Shown: positions 1-11,197, counted from the first letter of the stretch. The stretch: DNA of 64,000 nucleotides from Calliphora vicina (GCF_958450345.1 NC_088783.1:22881701-22945700); one strand, 5' to 3'. Notes: generated by a model from the sequence alone, not told the origin. Numbers and translations: made by a program.

Positions 1-294
1 TCGATGGTGCTTATCCTTTATTTGAGTGATGGTTTTTTTCCACAAAAATTAATGCTTAAAATTGTCACGAATCAGCTTTTTAAATTTGGTTTGGTGTAAC
101 CACCTTTTCTGTAGTCTTTAAAACATAGTTTACTGGCATCTATTGGCATTTTGTTAAACAATTAAATTTATTGAAGTCATAGTTTATGTTTTTTTTGCAA
201 ACATTTGCCGTCTGGGTGCTCTTATTAGATAAATATATTAATTTGAAAATATTGTAAATCGCAGTTTTTTTAAGTGACTTTTGCGCATTCAATA
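1..294. other. No recognisable feature
   Basis: AT-rich sequence with no convincing coding region, terminal repeat or match to another part of the window. Confidence 0.5.
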
Positions 295-480
295 AAAACA
301 AGTAAGAAAGTATGGTCAGTCAAGCTCGACCATATAATACCCTACTCTAAGTAAGCAAATCGACTCAGGAAGTAATTCTAAGTCGATCGGTATACTTTAA
401 GGTGGGTGTTAGACCAATATTTTTGGGCGTAACAAACATCTGCACAACCGCATTATACCCTCCCCACTATGGTGGTGTAG
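295..480 (+). repeat. Helentron-like family A, short internally deleted copy
   Basis: The left part (aaaaacaagtaagaaagt, then 'ataataccctac') matches the 5' end of family A at 15.6 kb. The right part (atcgactcag, 'ggtgggtgttagac', 'ctatggtggtgtag') matches its 3' end near 17.8-17.95 kb. All of the internal ~150-bp monomers are absent, so this is a 5'-to-3' junction copy of about 186 bp. It ends slightly short of the usual terminal gggtataa. No coding capacity. Confidence 0.75.
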
Positions 481-1929
481 ATTTTTAGATTTGTAAGTAT
501 TTTTAATGTAAACCGCCACGGTGTTTAGAAAACTAACCACTCCACAAAAAACCTTGCAATGAGGTGGACTTTTTATAATAAACTATCCATGATTAACGTA
601 AAAATGCAATTGTTTTGATTGTGTCTGATTGTTTTTGAGAACGTTTTTATGTCTCCTTTAAAACTTGTGCAAAGGAACTTGTCACATTGGCATACTAAAC
701 TAACGATATTTACCTTCCAAACTAAATAATGTTAAATATTACTTGGATCAAAGTAAAACTATGCTAAAATTTCACTAGTAACACTCCGATAAATTTACTT
801 TCTTATGTACGTTTTTCTACTTATTCCACTTTCTTTTTGAAGAGAAAACACACCTATTCTATAACAATAACAGTGAGTGCGCTATTTAAGATTTTCGAAT
901 GGTAAGTATCCGCAAAAATACAAATACTCTCACACTAAAACACATATGAAATATTTAGAAGAAGAAAAAAATCAAAAACAAATATTTACAAAGAAAGTAA
1001 AAATAGAGGGGATAAAATGAAATTGAAAAATCTTTCACATACCTTTGTATGCATGCTGCATAAATACATGGATACTCATACACACAAGTTTATATCAGCA
1101 TCCTTGCGGCACAAAACAAACACACCCGAGGTACAAAAACTGTCTCTTGCACACTGACAACTACAAGTATTTGCTGAAAACATCGAAGTAAAAAAAACGG
1201 AAAATAAAGGAAAAGGAATATTTGAATTTTAAAATAGGATTTTTTCCTTTAACACTAACATTTCAAAGTGCGTTTCAGTGACACAAATGCATGACAAAAC
1301 CTGCTTGTGCAGGATGTTGTGTGAATATTAAGGTCAACGTAACATCAACAGCTTATGTTTTTTTTTCTTTCTTATTTTTTGCTATATAGAAATGCAGACA
1401 TAAAAATAACTAAAGGCAACAAAAAAATTTAAATAATAATACTATTTACATATTTACCCAATTTTCGTTAACTACATACATACATATTTACAAACATACA
1501 GCAGTTGCTTGCATTGCCACATAAATATTTTCAAAAGTGGCGCATTGGCATTGGAAGTAGTTTTTTTTTCCAAATAAATGAAACAATTTTCAAGAGAATT
1601 TTTTAACATGACACCAGCTTGTTTTCTGTGTAATTCAATTAAAAAACGCATCTTTAAAATGAATTCTTATCAAAAGGAATTTTAAATTTAAACAAAATAA
1701 TTAAACATACAAACTGTTTTATTAGGGTAGGATTAGTTACAAATGATTTATTTCTATGGAAGTGGGTATAATTACCACAATTAAATATTTAGATTTCTAA
1801 AAGACAAAATCTAAAATCGTAAATCGTCTAAAATTTGGAAAAATATTGGCATTATCAGTACTTTCATTTTCGAAAATCATTAGAAAATTGACACAGTATA
1901 AAATGTACATGAGGATTATTGAAGTTGAA
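481..1929. other. AT-rich stretch, nothing assigned
   Basis: No ORF, TIR or relationship to other repeats in the window was found. It contains A- and T-runs (for example around 1355-1380) and short CA-rich patches, as is usual in dipteran intergenic or intronic DNA. Confidence 0.5.
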
Positions 1930-2752
1930 TTTAATACTGATTTTGATATTTATAAGTGATTTATGCATATAGAAGCGGATTTTTAGAAGCGGACATTATA
2001 TGATCAAATATGGATCGATATATACTAAATCCAATAGTTCGATTTTTGTCTACATATAACTTATCTGTGTAAAATTTTGGTAGGTTAATGCGTTTTTCCA
2101 AATCGGTTTTTATATGGGAGCTATGAGAAATTATAGACATATTTTCGCAAAATTTGTTACGACGATTTAAAAAAAATATCTGAGGATAATTTGTGTTGAA
2201 TTTTTATATAACAACGATATTTTTCCGAGATTAATGCATATTTATGTTTATTGTAGGAAGAGGTACTTATATGGGACCTACGACCAATTACATTATTTGT
2301 TTCAAATTTCAACCCGACAACGATATTTATAAGAGATTTATGCGTATATAGGTGATTTTAGAAAGTGACCGCTGGGCAAATATGGACCAGTCCAATCGAA
2401 ATTTGTTTTCGTGATTTTTTTTGACATACAGCTTATGTTTGCTGCATTTTTTATGGTTACAGTTATTATATAGGCATTTATTCTGGGAAGAATTTTGTAT
2501 GGGGACTGGGCGAAAAAATATCAAAAAATACCAAAAACATTTTGAAGGTTGTCTCATATTTTGGTCCATAACTCTGAATAAACTTGACCGATTTTGCCCA
2601 TTTTCAAAAACAAACATTTGTAATCAACAATCAATACTTCACGGGTGGCATAGCTAGATCGTCGTATAATTTAATATATTCTACGTCCAATATTTCGATA
2701 TGTTTCAAACGGAATGAGAAACTCAATATACACTCCATCTTTTTGGTGGTAC
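1930..2752 (+). repeat. Degenerate Helentron-like (family A/B) repeat
   Basis: It contains decayed copies of the family A monomer ('atatgggagctatgag' near 2114, 'atatgggacctacgac' near 2269, 'aagagatttatgc' near 2331). Its right end (caaacggaatgagaaac, then 'atacactcc') matches the 3' part of the family B copy ending near 40150. It is more diverged than the other copies, and the 5' boundary is approximate. Short reading frames here are translations of repeat, not genes. Confidence 0.6.
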
Positions 2753-2820
2753 ACGCAGAGAAAAAATATAGTTGGGCTGGTTACTGTAACCATTTAATAT
2801 AATTTGTAACATTGTATGAC
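2753..2820 (+). repeat. Terminal fragment of the 'acacgcagagaaaaaat' MITE
   Basis: The segment acacgcagagaaaaaatat followed by 'ttactgtaaccattt' recurs at 18571, and a related inverted piece lies at 33740-33800. Only one end is recognisable here, directly against the Helentron relic. Superfamily not determined. Confidence 0.55.
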
Positions 2821-3306
2821 TGAAGGAAGTCATACAAAAATTAACTAACAGTGTGTAATTTGAACTCGAGTGCGAAGGTGTAGATTTGGGCAAATCTGGG
2901 TAATCAGTTTTGTACTTTTTATGACACAATGTCATGAGCACATGTATGTAGTATTAAATAGTTTAAGACATATTTTTGCTACAAAAAGTTTCGCCAAAAT
3001 GTAGTTTTTGGAAATTTTAAACTTGACGGGTGTTGAAGAGGGAAAGGTTTATTGGTACTTTTTTCTGCAAATGGTACTTTTTTTAATATTTTAAATTATT
3101 TAACTTATCGACGTAAAAGTTTGATAATATGCATTTGAGTGCAGAATCAAGGATAACGGCTATGTGTTATTAAGGTACCAAAGGGACCAAAACTAACGAT
3201 TCTTTTTTGTTTTTGTAATGGTACCTTTTGATTTCCTGTGATAATGAATCTAGAAATATGAAATTAAGTTCTGAGTGAGTGAGTGAGAATTCAAGGTATG
3301 TTTTAT
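2821..3306. other. No recognisable feature
   Basis: AT-rich, no supported coding sequence. A short gagtgagtgagtgag run near 3272 is the only low-complexity feature seen. Confidence 0.45.
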
Positions 3307-4654
3307 TCTAGTCTATATAAATAAAAATCAATTTCGTTCGTTGGTAATTGCATCAGTTGACAACGGGCGTAGTCCAACTTAGGTTTTTATGGAATGAAAA
3401 ATTTACCACGCCCACTTTTTTTCGATTTATCTAGAATCAGAAAACGGCTATACCGATATGGCAAATTTTTTGTATAATTGTAGTTATCGAATTAAAGTTT
3501 TTACTGAAGGAAGAATTTACCACGCCCACTTTTACGCCTACTTTTTTCGATTTATCTAAAATCAGAAAACGTCTATTTGGCTAATTTGTTTAAATGTTAG
3601 CAGTAAAATTCGTAAGAAAAATTTACCACGCCCACTTTTTTTGATATATCTAAAATCGCAGAACTCCTGGACCGATTTGGCTATTTATTTTTAAATGTTC
3701 GCAATAGTCCACAAAAGTTTTTTACGCCCAATAATACGCCCACTTACTAAATGCTGGAAATATGTGACCAAAGGCCCGAACGCTGATATACTACGAAATG
3801 CCAAGATATACTTGGAATCAATCGTCAAAGAAATTTCAACGGCGGAAACAAGGAATTCCAGTTTTAGGTTTCCCCTATTTATTTTCCAACGAAAAATTAA
3901 GTCCATCGGAGAAACGATGAGTGTTCTATTGCGTTTCTAAAAACTCACAATATCTAAAATCGCTAATAACTTGGTCAATAAGCGTTTAATCAAGAAAAGG
4001 AGCTCGATCTGTGATCATTCAGATTTCTGAACAAAAATAGATTTTTTTTATATGAAAACTAAAAAAAAATCTAAATTTGCTAATTACTTGGCCAATAAGC
4101 GTTTAATCAAGAAGAGCAGCTCGATCTGTGATCACTCATATTTCTGAACAAAAATCGATTTTTTATATAAAAACTCAAAATATCTAAATTCGCTAATAAC
4201 TTGATAAAGTGCTGATCTGTGATCACTCATATTTCTGACAGAAACTCGATTTTTAATATAAAAACTGAAAATATCTAAAATCGCTAATTACTTGGCCAAT
4301 AAGCGTTTAATCAAGAAAAAGGGCTTGATATGTGATCACCAGGGAAACCAAAATATGCAAATGCATGTTTTTTCTGGTGAGTCTAATGAGCACATGGATA
4401 AGATATTTACACGTTTCAGAACTATTTAAGAATTTTGGCATCGATTTGTTAGTGCATATTTTTGCATATTTTATCCTTAAATGCATATTTTTGCATATAT
4501 TTGTTTTAAGAGCATATTTATGTCATATTTTGCGTTTTTAGAGCATATTTTACTGTTTAATAGCATATTTTGAGTTTATCAAAAACAAATTTTGTCTTAC
4601 TTATTTTTCGCTGTTGTGTTACCGGTTTTTACTTCCTTTGTTTAAAATTCAAAA

Positions 4655-4876
4655 TTGAAAAATAGGCTTTCCACCAAAAAAAAAAATTTTAAAAATAGAA
4701 TTTTTTTTTTTAAATTTAAAATAACAATTCGAAAAATTTTTTTATCCAAAAAATGAAAAAACTAAAAAAAAAATTTTTGTTCACCTAAAAATATTAAAAT
4801 TTTTTATTTTGAAGTATAATTAGGTGAACGGTATATAAATTTCGGCACAGCCGAATATAGCTCTCTTACTTGTTTT
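4655..4876 (-). repeat. Helentron-like family B, 5' fragment nested in hAT
   Basis: Read on the minus strand it begins aaaacaagtaagagagc, then 'ttcggctgtgccgaa' and 'atataccgttcacc'. This matches the start of the complete B copy at 39537. Only about 220 bp of the 5' part is present, ending in a low-complexity A/T tract. It is the innermost layer of a three-level nest (Helitron, hAT, Helentron). Confidence 0.75.
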
Positions 4877-4936
4877 AATATAAAATAAGCACTATTTGAA
4901 TAATAGCTCCATCTAAGTATCAAATTTTAGTTCTAA

Positions 4937-5056
4937 TTCAAACTTAACCGTTCTAAGTTTAAAGAAATATTGTCTTTTAAATTTGCTCCTGTAACATCAG
5001 TTGATGTCGAAAGAACATTTTCTATGTTCAAAAATGTTTTCAGATCCAATGGATAA
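4937..5056 (+). pseudogene. hAT transposase remnant, C-terminal dimerisation domain
   Basis: An open stretch ending at a TAA (5054-5056) encodes FAPVTSVDVERTFSMFKN, which matches the conserved hAT dimerisation motif (P-V-T-S ... E-R-x-F-S). Upstream the frame closes at a TAA at 4934-4936, and no catalytic D/E segments are recognisable in the element. The reading frame runs in the same direction as the element. What survives is about 40 residues of a protein usually more than 500 residues long, so it cannot supply transposase. The call rests on this motif plus the hAT-type TIRs and TSD around it. Confidence 0.8.
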
Positions 5057-5341
5057 CGATTTTTATTTGAAAATTTAAGTAAATTTTTTTTGGTTAAAAA
5101 TTATGTAAAAGTTTGTTTTTTTAAGAGCATATTTTTTAAATTTTAAGAGCATATTTTAAAGTTTTTACTGCATATTTAAATCGCCTAAAACGCTTTTTTA
5201 GAGCATATTTCCGGTTTCCTTGGTGATCACTCATATTTCAGACCAAAATTCGATTACTTATATAAAAACTCAAAATATTTACATTGATTTACCTGTATGC
5301 TGTTGTTGCTTGGACACGACAACGTCTGTCGCGTCAGCTAG

Positions 5342-5642
5342 TTTATAATATTAAACATAGAGTCATGAAATTATTCATCATAGATGATAACTAGATAGGT
5401 AACTGAGAGCTGTCTGTTGCCAAAAACCTAATTCATGTATTGCCATGTATTTTGTTATTGTATTATCCTTATGTGTGAAAAGAGAGTAATTTTTTCCATT
5501 GATATATCTCTCTTCTTCCCTTCTATGTGTCTATTCTATGTTATCCATCCACTGAGCAAAAATAACTAAAATTATTGACTGCTAAAGTCAATTGCTTTAT
5601 TTTATATCTACAATCCCTGCTTCTGTACGGAATATAAAATTC
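5342..5642. repeat. Probable MITE relic
   Basis: The segment 5365-5555 ('catagatgataactagata', 'aactgag', 'caaaaacctaattcatg', 'tattttgttattgtatta') is related to the minus strand of 24430-24522 and, more weakly, to the small insertion at 10479-10639. Termini are not clear in this copy. Nothing coding. Confidence 0.4.
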
Positions 5643-5825
5643 ATAATAGATAGAGATGGGAAATGGGTAAATACCCGGTAAAATGGGTAAATTGGGTAAA
5701 AATGGGTAAATATCCGGGTATTTACCCAAAAGTTGGGTATAAACTATGTTGTAGAAAATTGGTGAACAAACACGTTGTGCAGCAAAACTTCATGAATTTT
5801 ATAATAAATAGGAATTTAAAGGCTT

Positions 5826-6058
5826 AGTCCCGGTCCACACTCTCTTTTGAAACTGCATTCGTGTTAACACAGTGAAGTTTTTGCTTTTCAGTTTTTGACA
5901 TTTCTGTACAATACGAATACGAACGAATAAATGTGGATGACATACTCAACAAAAACTTCATGTACATGAAACAAAGTTCCCTTTTTCATTCCTCTTTCCC
6001 CTTTCATCAACAAACTCAAATGTTTTGCAGCAAATGTTTCACAGTGTGGACCGGGACT
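5826..6058. mobile_element. Nested MITE with 'agtcccggtccacact' TIRs
   Basis: The left end agtcccggtccacact and the reverse complement of the right end agtcccggtccacactg form a near-perfect TIR of about 16 bp around a 233-bp AT-rich interior. Flanks are 'ggctt' and 'tacaa', so no clear TSD remains and the superfamily is open. It lies inside the hAT element, making it younger than that insertion. Confidence 0.65.
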
Positions 6059-6359
6059 TACAAAGCACTTGAAAAATAACAACTTAAGAATATAATTCTA
6101 TTATGTATATTTATTTTTGCAACATTACATTATGCACTGGTAATCACTGAATGATCCGTGGTCAGTTAAACTCCGAAAATAATTCAAAGATGAATGATGT
6201 GTAGAATGGGTGGAAGGTGTTTCCTCAAATGAATTAGCAGAGTTGATTGTTTCATCCTCAGCCGGTATAATTTTTAGGGAAGTTTCCTTTTGTCGTATGT
6301 CCTTGTTGACGAGATTCCAATTATGAGCTATAAAACATTATTTTCCGCTATTATCAGCA

Positions 6360-6646
6360 GTAATTCTGTTTCGTTTTTTGAGTGCTGAATGAGCGTTCAG
6401 TGGCACCTGATGTGCATGGGGGAGTCAATATATGAACTGCGATTCTGCTTAATTCTGTGGTATTTCTGAGATATTTCTTCTATGCGGCTCCAAACAAAAT
6501 TTTGAACTGCGATTCTGCTTAATTCTGTGGTATTTCTGAGATATTTCTTCTATGCGGCTCCAAACAAAATTTTTAGACCACAAATCCCCTCTAGCTTTAC
6601 AGTTCGCTAAGTCCACCATTATATTTATATTCAAATTGTTACACAT
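6360..6646 (-). pseudogene. hAT transposase remnant, C-terminal region
   Basis: On the minus strand, 6360-6426 encodes TSGATERSFSTQKTKQNY, matching the hAT dimerisation motif (S-G-A-T-E-R-x-F-S). Further upstream, 6449-6646 holds an open frame with RGDLWSKNFVWSRIEEIS, whose end is duplicated by the 70-bp tandem repeat; the duplication shifts the frame. Catalytic segments are not found and the remainder is stop-ridden. The gene is dead. It lies within the hAT element defined by its 8-bp TSD, so it is most likely that element's own former transposase. Confidence 0.7.
6433..6572. repeat. 70-bp tandem duplication
   Basis: Two adjacent 70-bp units (6433-6502 and 6503-6572), each beginning tgaactgcgattctgctt, are identical by eye. 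The length is not a multiple of three, so the duplication breaks the hAT-derived reading frame. Confidence 0.9.
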
Positions 6647-6803
6647 TGTTAAATGAGTAATTTAAAATAAGGTTTTAGCTGATTTCAAATGTTTTTTATA
6701 AATACCCAAATAAATACCCAAAAAAGGTATTTACTTGGCATTTACCCGATATTTACCCAATGTGTGGTTAAATACCGGGTAGAATCCCATCTCTAATAAT
6801 AGA

Positions 6804-8432
6804 GCTTGTATCTATAATGGCGATTTTTTATATTACGAAGTTCTCATATCACGAATTTTATTTTAAAAAATCTGGAGAATTTTTTTTTTGCAGTTCATAA
6901 TTAAACTTAATGTTTAGAAAGATTTCCTAGTATTTTGAGGTCAGCAAGAAACTTTATAAAAAAAACTGCACAATTTACAGATTCGATAAACTGTGGTTTC
7001 ATATTTATAGCACTATATAACTTTACGCAAAAAAACTATTAACACAATTAAGATGGGCAAAGTCTAGCTGCTATAATTTATGTTGGATGGAATCTGTCAG
7101 TTAAAAACTATGAGGATTCTGCCAAATATTTGATTTTCCTCATTAATGTATTTCTATTTCTTTTATGTAATTATTTTACAATAAATGTCACTTCATTGGG
7201 TAAAATCGAAGCATTTATAAACAAATGATACTGGTCTATTGTACCATACGGTATGTGAGTATAATTTCTTCATCTTGATTTTCGAGTTGTAAATGTGTGC
7301 ATGTTGGTATGTATCCTACAGATAGCTTTAAGGCTTAACTATATAGAAATATCCCAGTTATACTCATGTGTATGTGTGTGTGTGTGGGTATGAGCATGTG
7401 CAATTTTTGAAACAATTTAAACAATTTTTATTTAACAAACAGCAAATATCCACATTGATCAAAGGATTATTTCAAAAATGTTTAACTCATTTCTTATTTT
7501 TATTTCTGTTGCCATGTTTTTTACCTTTAAAACATGTCTCTTTTAACTATAAACGTACGACAGAATGCACATACACACAGCTATACATACAGATAGAGAT
7601 GTCACATGCATATTGTGTATTAAAAGCTTAAAGCTACAAAAACTTGGTCAATTTTATGTACAGTATGTAAATTTTATATGCAAATTAAAAGATACACACA
7701 CACACACCGATAGAGTTTTAACCAGCAGTTATAAAATTAAAAAATACAAAAAAAAATGAAAATAACAACGATGAGAATGAAATGAAACAGTAAAGAACAA
7801 TATCATCATCCTATATATATGTATATACAGACAGACATTTTATAAAATGTATGAGAGCACAAAAGATACATGTATGCACTTGTTTGGTCAATACAAAAAT
7901 ACAGTGGTACATGGCACATCGGAAATTATATTACAGTTTAATTAAATTTACCAAACGTAGTAATAAAGACCATGTGATAATTTAAATAAAATATATTAGA
8001 TTTCATTTCAATATTAAATATTCATCCTGCAACTACACTGATTCAGGAGCTATTTCAGACTTTTCCAATAATATATCAGAAAAAACTTATTGAATTTAAT
8101 GGATTTGATGTAGTTGTACCTGTATTTTGTATCTACTTTATTACAATTCATCATTTGAATTAGTTGAGTAATTTTTAAATTTTCTAATATCGATGTTCCA
8201 CTGTTCTAATTTGCCCTAAAACTGCAGGTTTTATAGAGTTATTTTAAAAACATGTACGAAAACTGGATTTTTAAAAGCCATTGTAAAGAATTTCATTTTT
8301 GAAATACTTCTATGAACTAGAATACTTATGGCATTTATCTACATACGAGGGTTGTTTAATAATATGTAAGAAATATTCCTGTAAAATTGTTAACTATGAA
8401 AGTGTTGATTGACAGCATTTGGAAGAAGAAAA
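6804..8432. other. AT-rich stretch with short microsatellites
   Basis: No gene. It holds a (GT)n run near 7370-7386, a (CA)n run near 7694-7707 and a TA-rich run near 7814. Short open frames here have no recognisable domain. Confidence 0.5.
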
Positions 8433-8440
8433 ATATTGGC

Positions 8441-9264
8441 TAGTGTTTATAAAAAACCGACTTTTTAAAAAAACAGGTGTGTCGGTTAACCGAAAATTGT
8501 CCTTTTTTAGAAAAGCGGTTTTTCGGTTAATCGACTTCGAAAAAACCGGTTTAACCATCTAACCGACATTAATGCATTTTTATATCTAGAAAACATAAAA
8601 TGTCCTATAAAGTATACATAGCTTTAAAATTTAGTAGTCAGGAACGGTTAATATTTAATAACTATTAATATGCAAAAGTGCTAAGTCCATTTTATTTTGT
8701 AAAATTTCAAAATTCTTATCTCTGTCAAATCGAATCGAGAATAACTATTCTACTAATATATATATATGTATATGTATAATACTTGTTTTATTCATTAAAT
8801 TTCAATCATAAATTTTTTACCTAAATATTTGATAATTTTGAAATTTATTATCAGTTCGACTTTATGATATGAAACAGAAAATGTTCCAAGTCCCGATAAA
8901 GGACCTAATATGCAAACGCACTTCTTCTTAATTGTGATTATTTGTCATTATAAATCATAAATAAATAAATAGTAAAACTACATTAACAGATTTCAAAAAT
9001 AATTAAAAAAATAGAATTTCAGAACGTTTTTTTGTCTCTCCTGTAATATTTTTGAAAATGAACTTACCACGTTTGTACAGTAAGATATAATGTGTATACA
9101 ATGACTATAAAAAATTCATCAAAACATGAGATTTATTGATTTTAGTCCCAGATTTTAAAAACCGGTTAACAGAGTGATATAAACCGGATAAACAGGTTAA
9201 CCGAAAATCAACGTTTCGAATTAACCGGTTCGCATAAAACCGTTTAACCGGTTTATAAACACTA
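8441..9264. mobile_element. hAT element with AACCGGTTAACC-type subterminal repeats
   Basis: The TIRs are TAGTGTTTATAAA at both ends (right end reads tttataaacacta). The 8-bp TSD is ATATTGGC (8433-8440 and 9265-9272). Each end has a cluster of cggttaacc, aaccggtt and ggttaatcg variants around an 824-bp element without coding capacity. A related but poorly bounded element is at 22664-23072. Confidence 0.9.
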
Positions 9265-9301
9265 ATATTGGCTAAATGTTTCAGCATTTAAGTATGTATT
9301 T

Positions 9302-10212
9302 TAGGGTGGCCCCAAAATTAAAGTTGCGGATGTTTCCGACTAAAATTAAAGTTTGATTCATTCTAATACTACGTTTTGAATTTTTTCGTCATGGGGTCAA
9401 TATTTGGCGAGTTGGATCAAAGGATATAAAGGTCCTTTTTTGAGGTTTTTTACATTTTTTCCACATTTCTTCCAAAGGAAGTATATGTAAATTTGGTATC
9501 ATATGAAAGGTCTTTGAGAGACGCATTCAATTGGTTATTAGAAATTTAAAAAAAAAAATTAATTTAAAAATTTTCGACAAAATTTTAAAAAATTTCGACC
9601 AAATTTTTTTTATTTTAATTTTTTCATAGAATTTATTCAAATAAATATATGAAATTTCTTGATCATAAACATCATGTAATTTCACCGAAATGGTTTTTCT
9701 CGTTTTTTAAATTCAGTCCAGTTCAATGTTTATTCAAATTGGTATAAACCTAATTTCATCCCTATCTGGCAATCTCTGTATAGTCAATTCATAGTATATG
9801 TAATGGGCATCAAAATAACTCAAATTTTATAAGCTTTCCATCGATGTATAATTTCGTCTACTTTTTTTAAATTACATGATATTTATGATCAAGAAATTTC
9901 ATATATTTATTTGAATAAATTCTATGAAAAAATTAAAAAAAAACTAAAATTTTTTAAATTTTTAAATTCAAATTTTTTTTTTGAAATTTCTAATAACCAA
10001 TTGAATGCGTCTCTCAAAGACCTTTCATATGATACCAAATTTACATATACTTCCTTTGGAAGAAATATGGAAAAAATGTAAAAAACCTCCCAAAAGGACC
10101 TTTATGTCCTTTGATCCAGCCCAGGACGAAACAATTACAAAAGGTAGTCTTAGAATGAATCAAATTTTCATTTTAGGCGGGAACATCGATACCTTATTTT
10201 TTTCTCTATAAA
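9302..10212. mobile_element. Foldback element (family E) with long inverted arms
   Basis: The left arm (about 9302-9690) and right arm (about 9865-10205) are inverted copies. For example 'gaccttt...catatgaaaggtc' at 9495-9515 mirrors 'gacctttcatatgatacc' at 10019-10036, and 'atgaaatttcttgatcat' at 9648 mirrors 'atgatcaagaaatttcat' at 9886. The spacer is about 170 bp. The left terminus is TAGGGTGGCCCC, as in the E copies at 41680 and 32137. The outer right terminus is decayed and no TSD was recovered. The sequence could fold into a very long hairpin. Confidence 0.75.
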
Positions 10213-10385
10213 ACTTTCTAGAACTTGATCATAGTTACAGAATTTAGCCAACTAATAGGATAGTATAGGGTGGCCAAATGTGAGGTTATGAAATGAATTG
10301 GCTGTTAAGCTATGAAATATTAAAAACTAAGCTGTCATTTAGTTAGTACAACGAATTTACACTCAGTATGTATATGAGCAAAATA

Positions 10386-11197
10386 TTGGGTGTATAATTT
10401 AAAAATGAGGGATTTTTTAAAATTGTGAGCTTTTATTTTGAAAAATTTGTACAATATATATTTATTCAAAGTATTGGCCATAGGGTAACATAGTGACGAG
10501 ACGTAATTGTCAAAAACATACTTATGCAACAACAAAATTCGTGTTAGTCAATGTATTTTGTTGTTGTATCAGTCAAATGATTTGTTGTATTTTTGTTTGA
10601 CAATACGGAGTGTCTCGTCTCTATATATAATTCTCTATGGTATTGGCCATTGTTAGCTACGACCTTTTTCCATTTTTCTTCACATATGGATGAAAAGAAC
10701 TGCTCATATTTTGAGGCCAAGAACGAATAAAGCCAATATCGGATAATTTGCGCGAAAGTGAAGCGTATGCCAGAGAGAGCGTTCTACATTGATCGAAACA
10801 AATAGTAGTCGGACTTGCCAACCATTTCTTTCTAAATACGTTTTAAATGGTATTGCAACATGTTGCCGAGTGTTGTCATAATGAAATAGGACCCTCCGCC
10901 ATGGATATTTTTTGCTTTGTGTTATTGTAATGGATCCACTTTTCAACGCAAATAATGATTCGGTGCAAAAATGATTCTCTTTAATAGCGTTCAAGCATCA
11001 TTTCGGACATGGAAAATCGTCATTCACAGCATTATTCATGTAGTAATGCCTCCAATTCTTGGTATTCAAACTTTTTTGGCTGGCCTGGTCGATATTTGTG
11101 CGCACTGAACAGCACAGAACATCTCTCGTTCATTGAAACCGATTGAACACATTCACCATAAGCTTTGGTAAGCAATTGGTGTGCTTCAGTGGCCCTT
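10386..11197 (-). pseudogene. mariner transposase relic 1
   Basis: A Tc1/mariner DD34D-type transposase in decay, read on the minus strand. 11032-11190 encodes the N-terminal helix-turn-helix linker region (YRPGQPKKFEYQELEALL). 10704-10994 encodes the catalytic region with VLFHYDNTRQHVAIPFKT around the second catalytic Asp, fused by an internal deletion to an upstream KKYPWR segment. The 3' TIR begins ttgggtgtataatttaaa after a TA (10384-10385). The 5' end is cut off where a Helentron-A fragment starts (11198). A 161-bp MITE (10479-10639) interrupts the 3' untranslated part. No functional protein is possible. The subfamily was not assigned. Confidence 0.85.
10479..10639. mobile_element. 161-bp MITE inserted in mariner relic 1
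   Basis: The sequence gtattggc flanks the insertion on both sides (10471-10478 and 10640-10647; the repeat can be read as up to 11 bp, gtattggccat). Termini are catagggtaacatag and, reversed, catagagaattatatatag, both leading to gacgagac. The uninterrupted site is visible in mariner relic 2 near 47250-47267 ('agtattggtcattgtta'). A hAT-like origin is possible if the TSD is 8 bp. Confidence 0.75.

Larger units (their letters stand above)
4340..5222 (+). mobile_element. hAT element with 'gcatatttt' subterminal repeats
   Basis: The TIRs are CAGGGAAACC at the left and, on the reverse strand, CAAGGAAACC at the right. The 8-bp TSD is GTGATCAC (4332-4339 and 5223-5230). Undisturbed Helitron monomers beside it (for example near 4120-4140) show the single uninterrupted site. 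Both subterminal regions carry many copies of gcatattt or agagcatatttt (about eight left, four right). A remnant of the hAT dimerisation domain is encoded near the right side. A family B Helentron fragment is inserted in the middle. Termini and TSD length are diagnostic of hAT. Confidence 0.9.
3307..5341 (+). mobile_element. Helitron-like element C, copy 1, split by a hAT element
   Basis: The left end reads TCTATATAAATAAAAATC and the right end is gtcgcgtcagCTAG followed by T, which fits the Helitron pattern TC...CTRR inserted before a T. A short hairpin (CGACA, loop ACGTC, TGTCG) lies just before the terminal CTAG. The left half has repeated 'taccacgcccactttt' segments. The right half has ~115-bp tandem monomers (cgctaataacttgg, 'aataagcgtttaatcaag', 'tgtgatcactcatattt'). 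A hAT element (4340-5222) interrupts one monomer. Related copies are at 47566-48482 (minus) and 50575-51626. No Rep/helicase coding sequence is present, so the copy is non-autonomous. The exact first base is uncertain by about 5 bp. Confidence 0.75.
5651..6795. mobile_element. hAT element with GGGTAAATACCC-type subterminal repeats
   Basis: The TIRs are TAGAGATGGGA (left) and TAGAGATGGGA (reverse of the right end, near 6785-6795). The 8-bp TSD is ATAATAGA (5643-5650 and 6796-6803). Left and right subterminal zones are crowded with gggtaaat and its complement atttaccc. A smaller MITE (5826-6058) is nested inside. A minus-strand hAT C-terminal motif and a 70-bp tandem duplication lie in the right half. 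Confidence 0.9.

Noticed and set aside
3940..4340. CRISPR-like array of regular repeats
   Set aside because: Monomers are contiguous without unique spacers and belong to a Helitron-like element in a eukaryotic genome.
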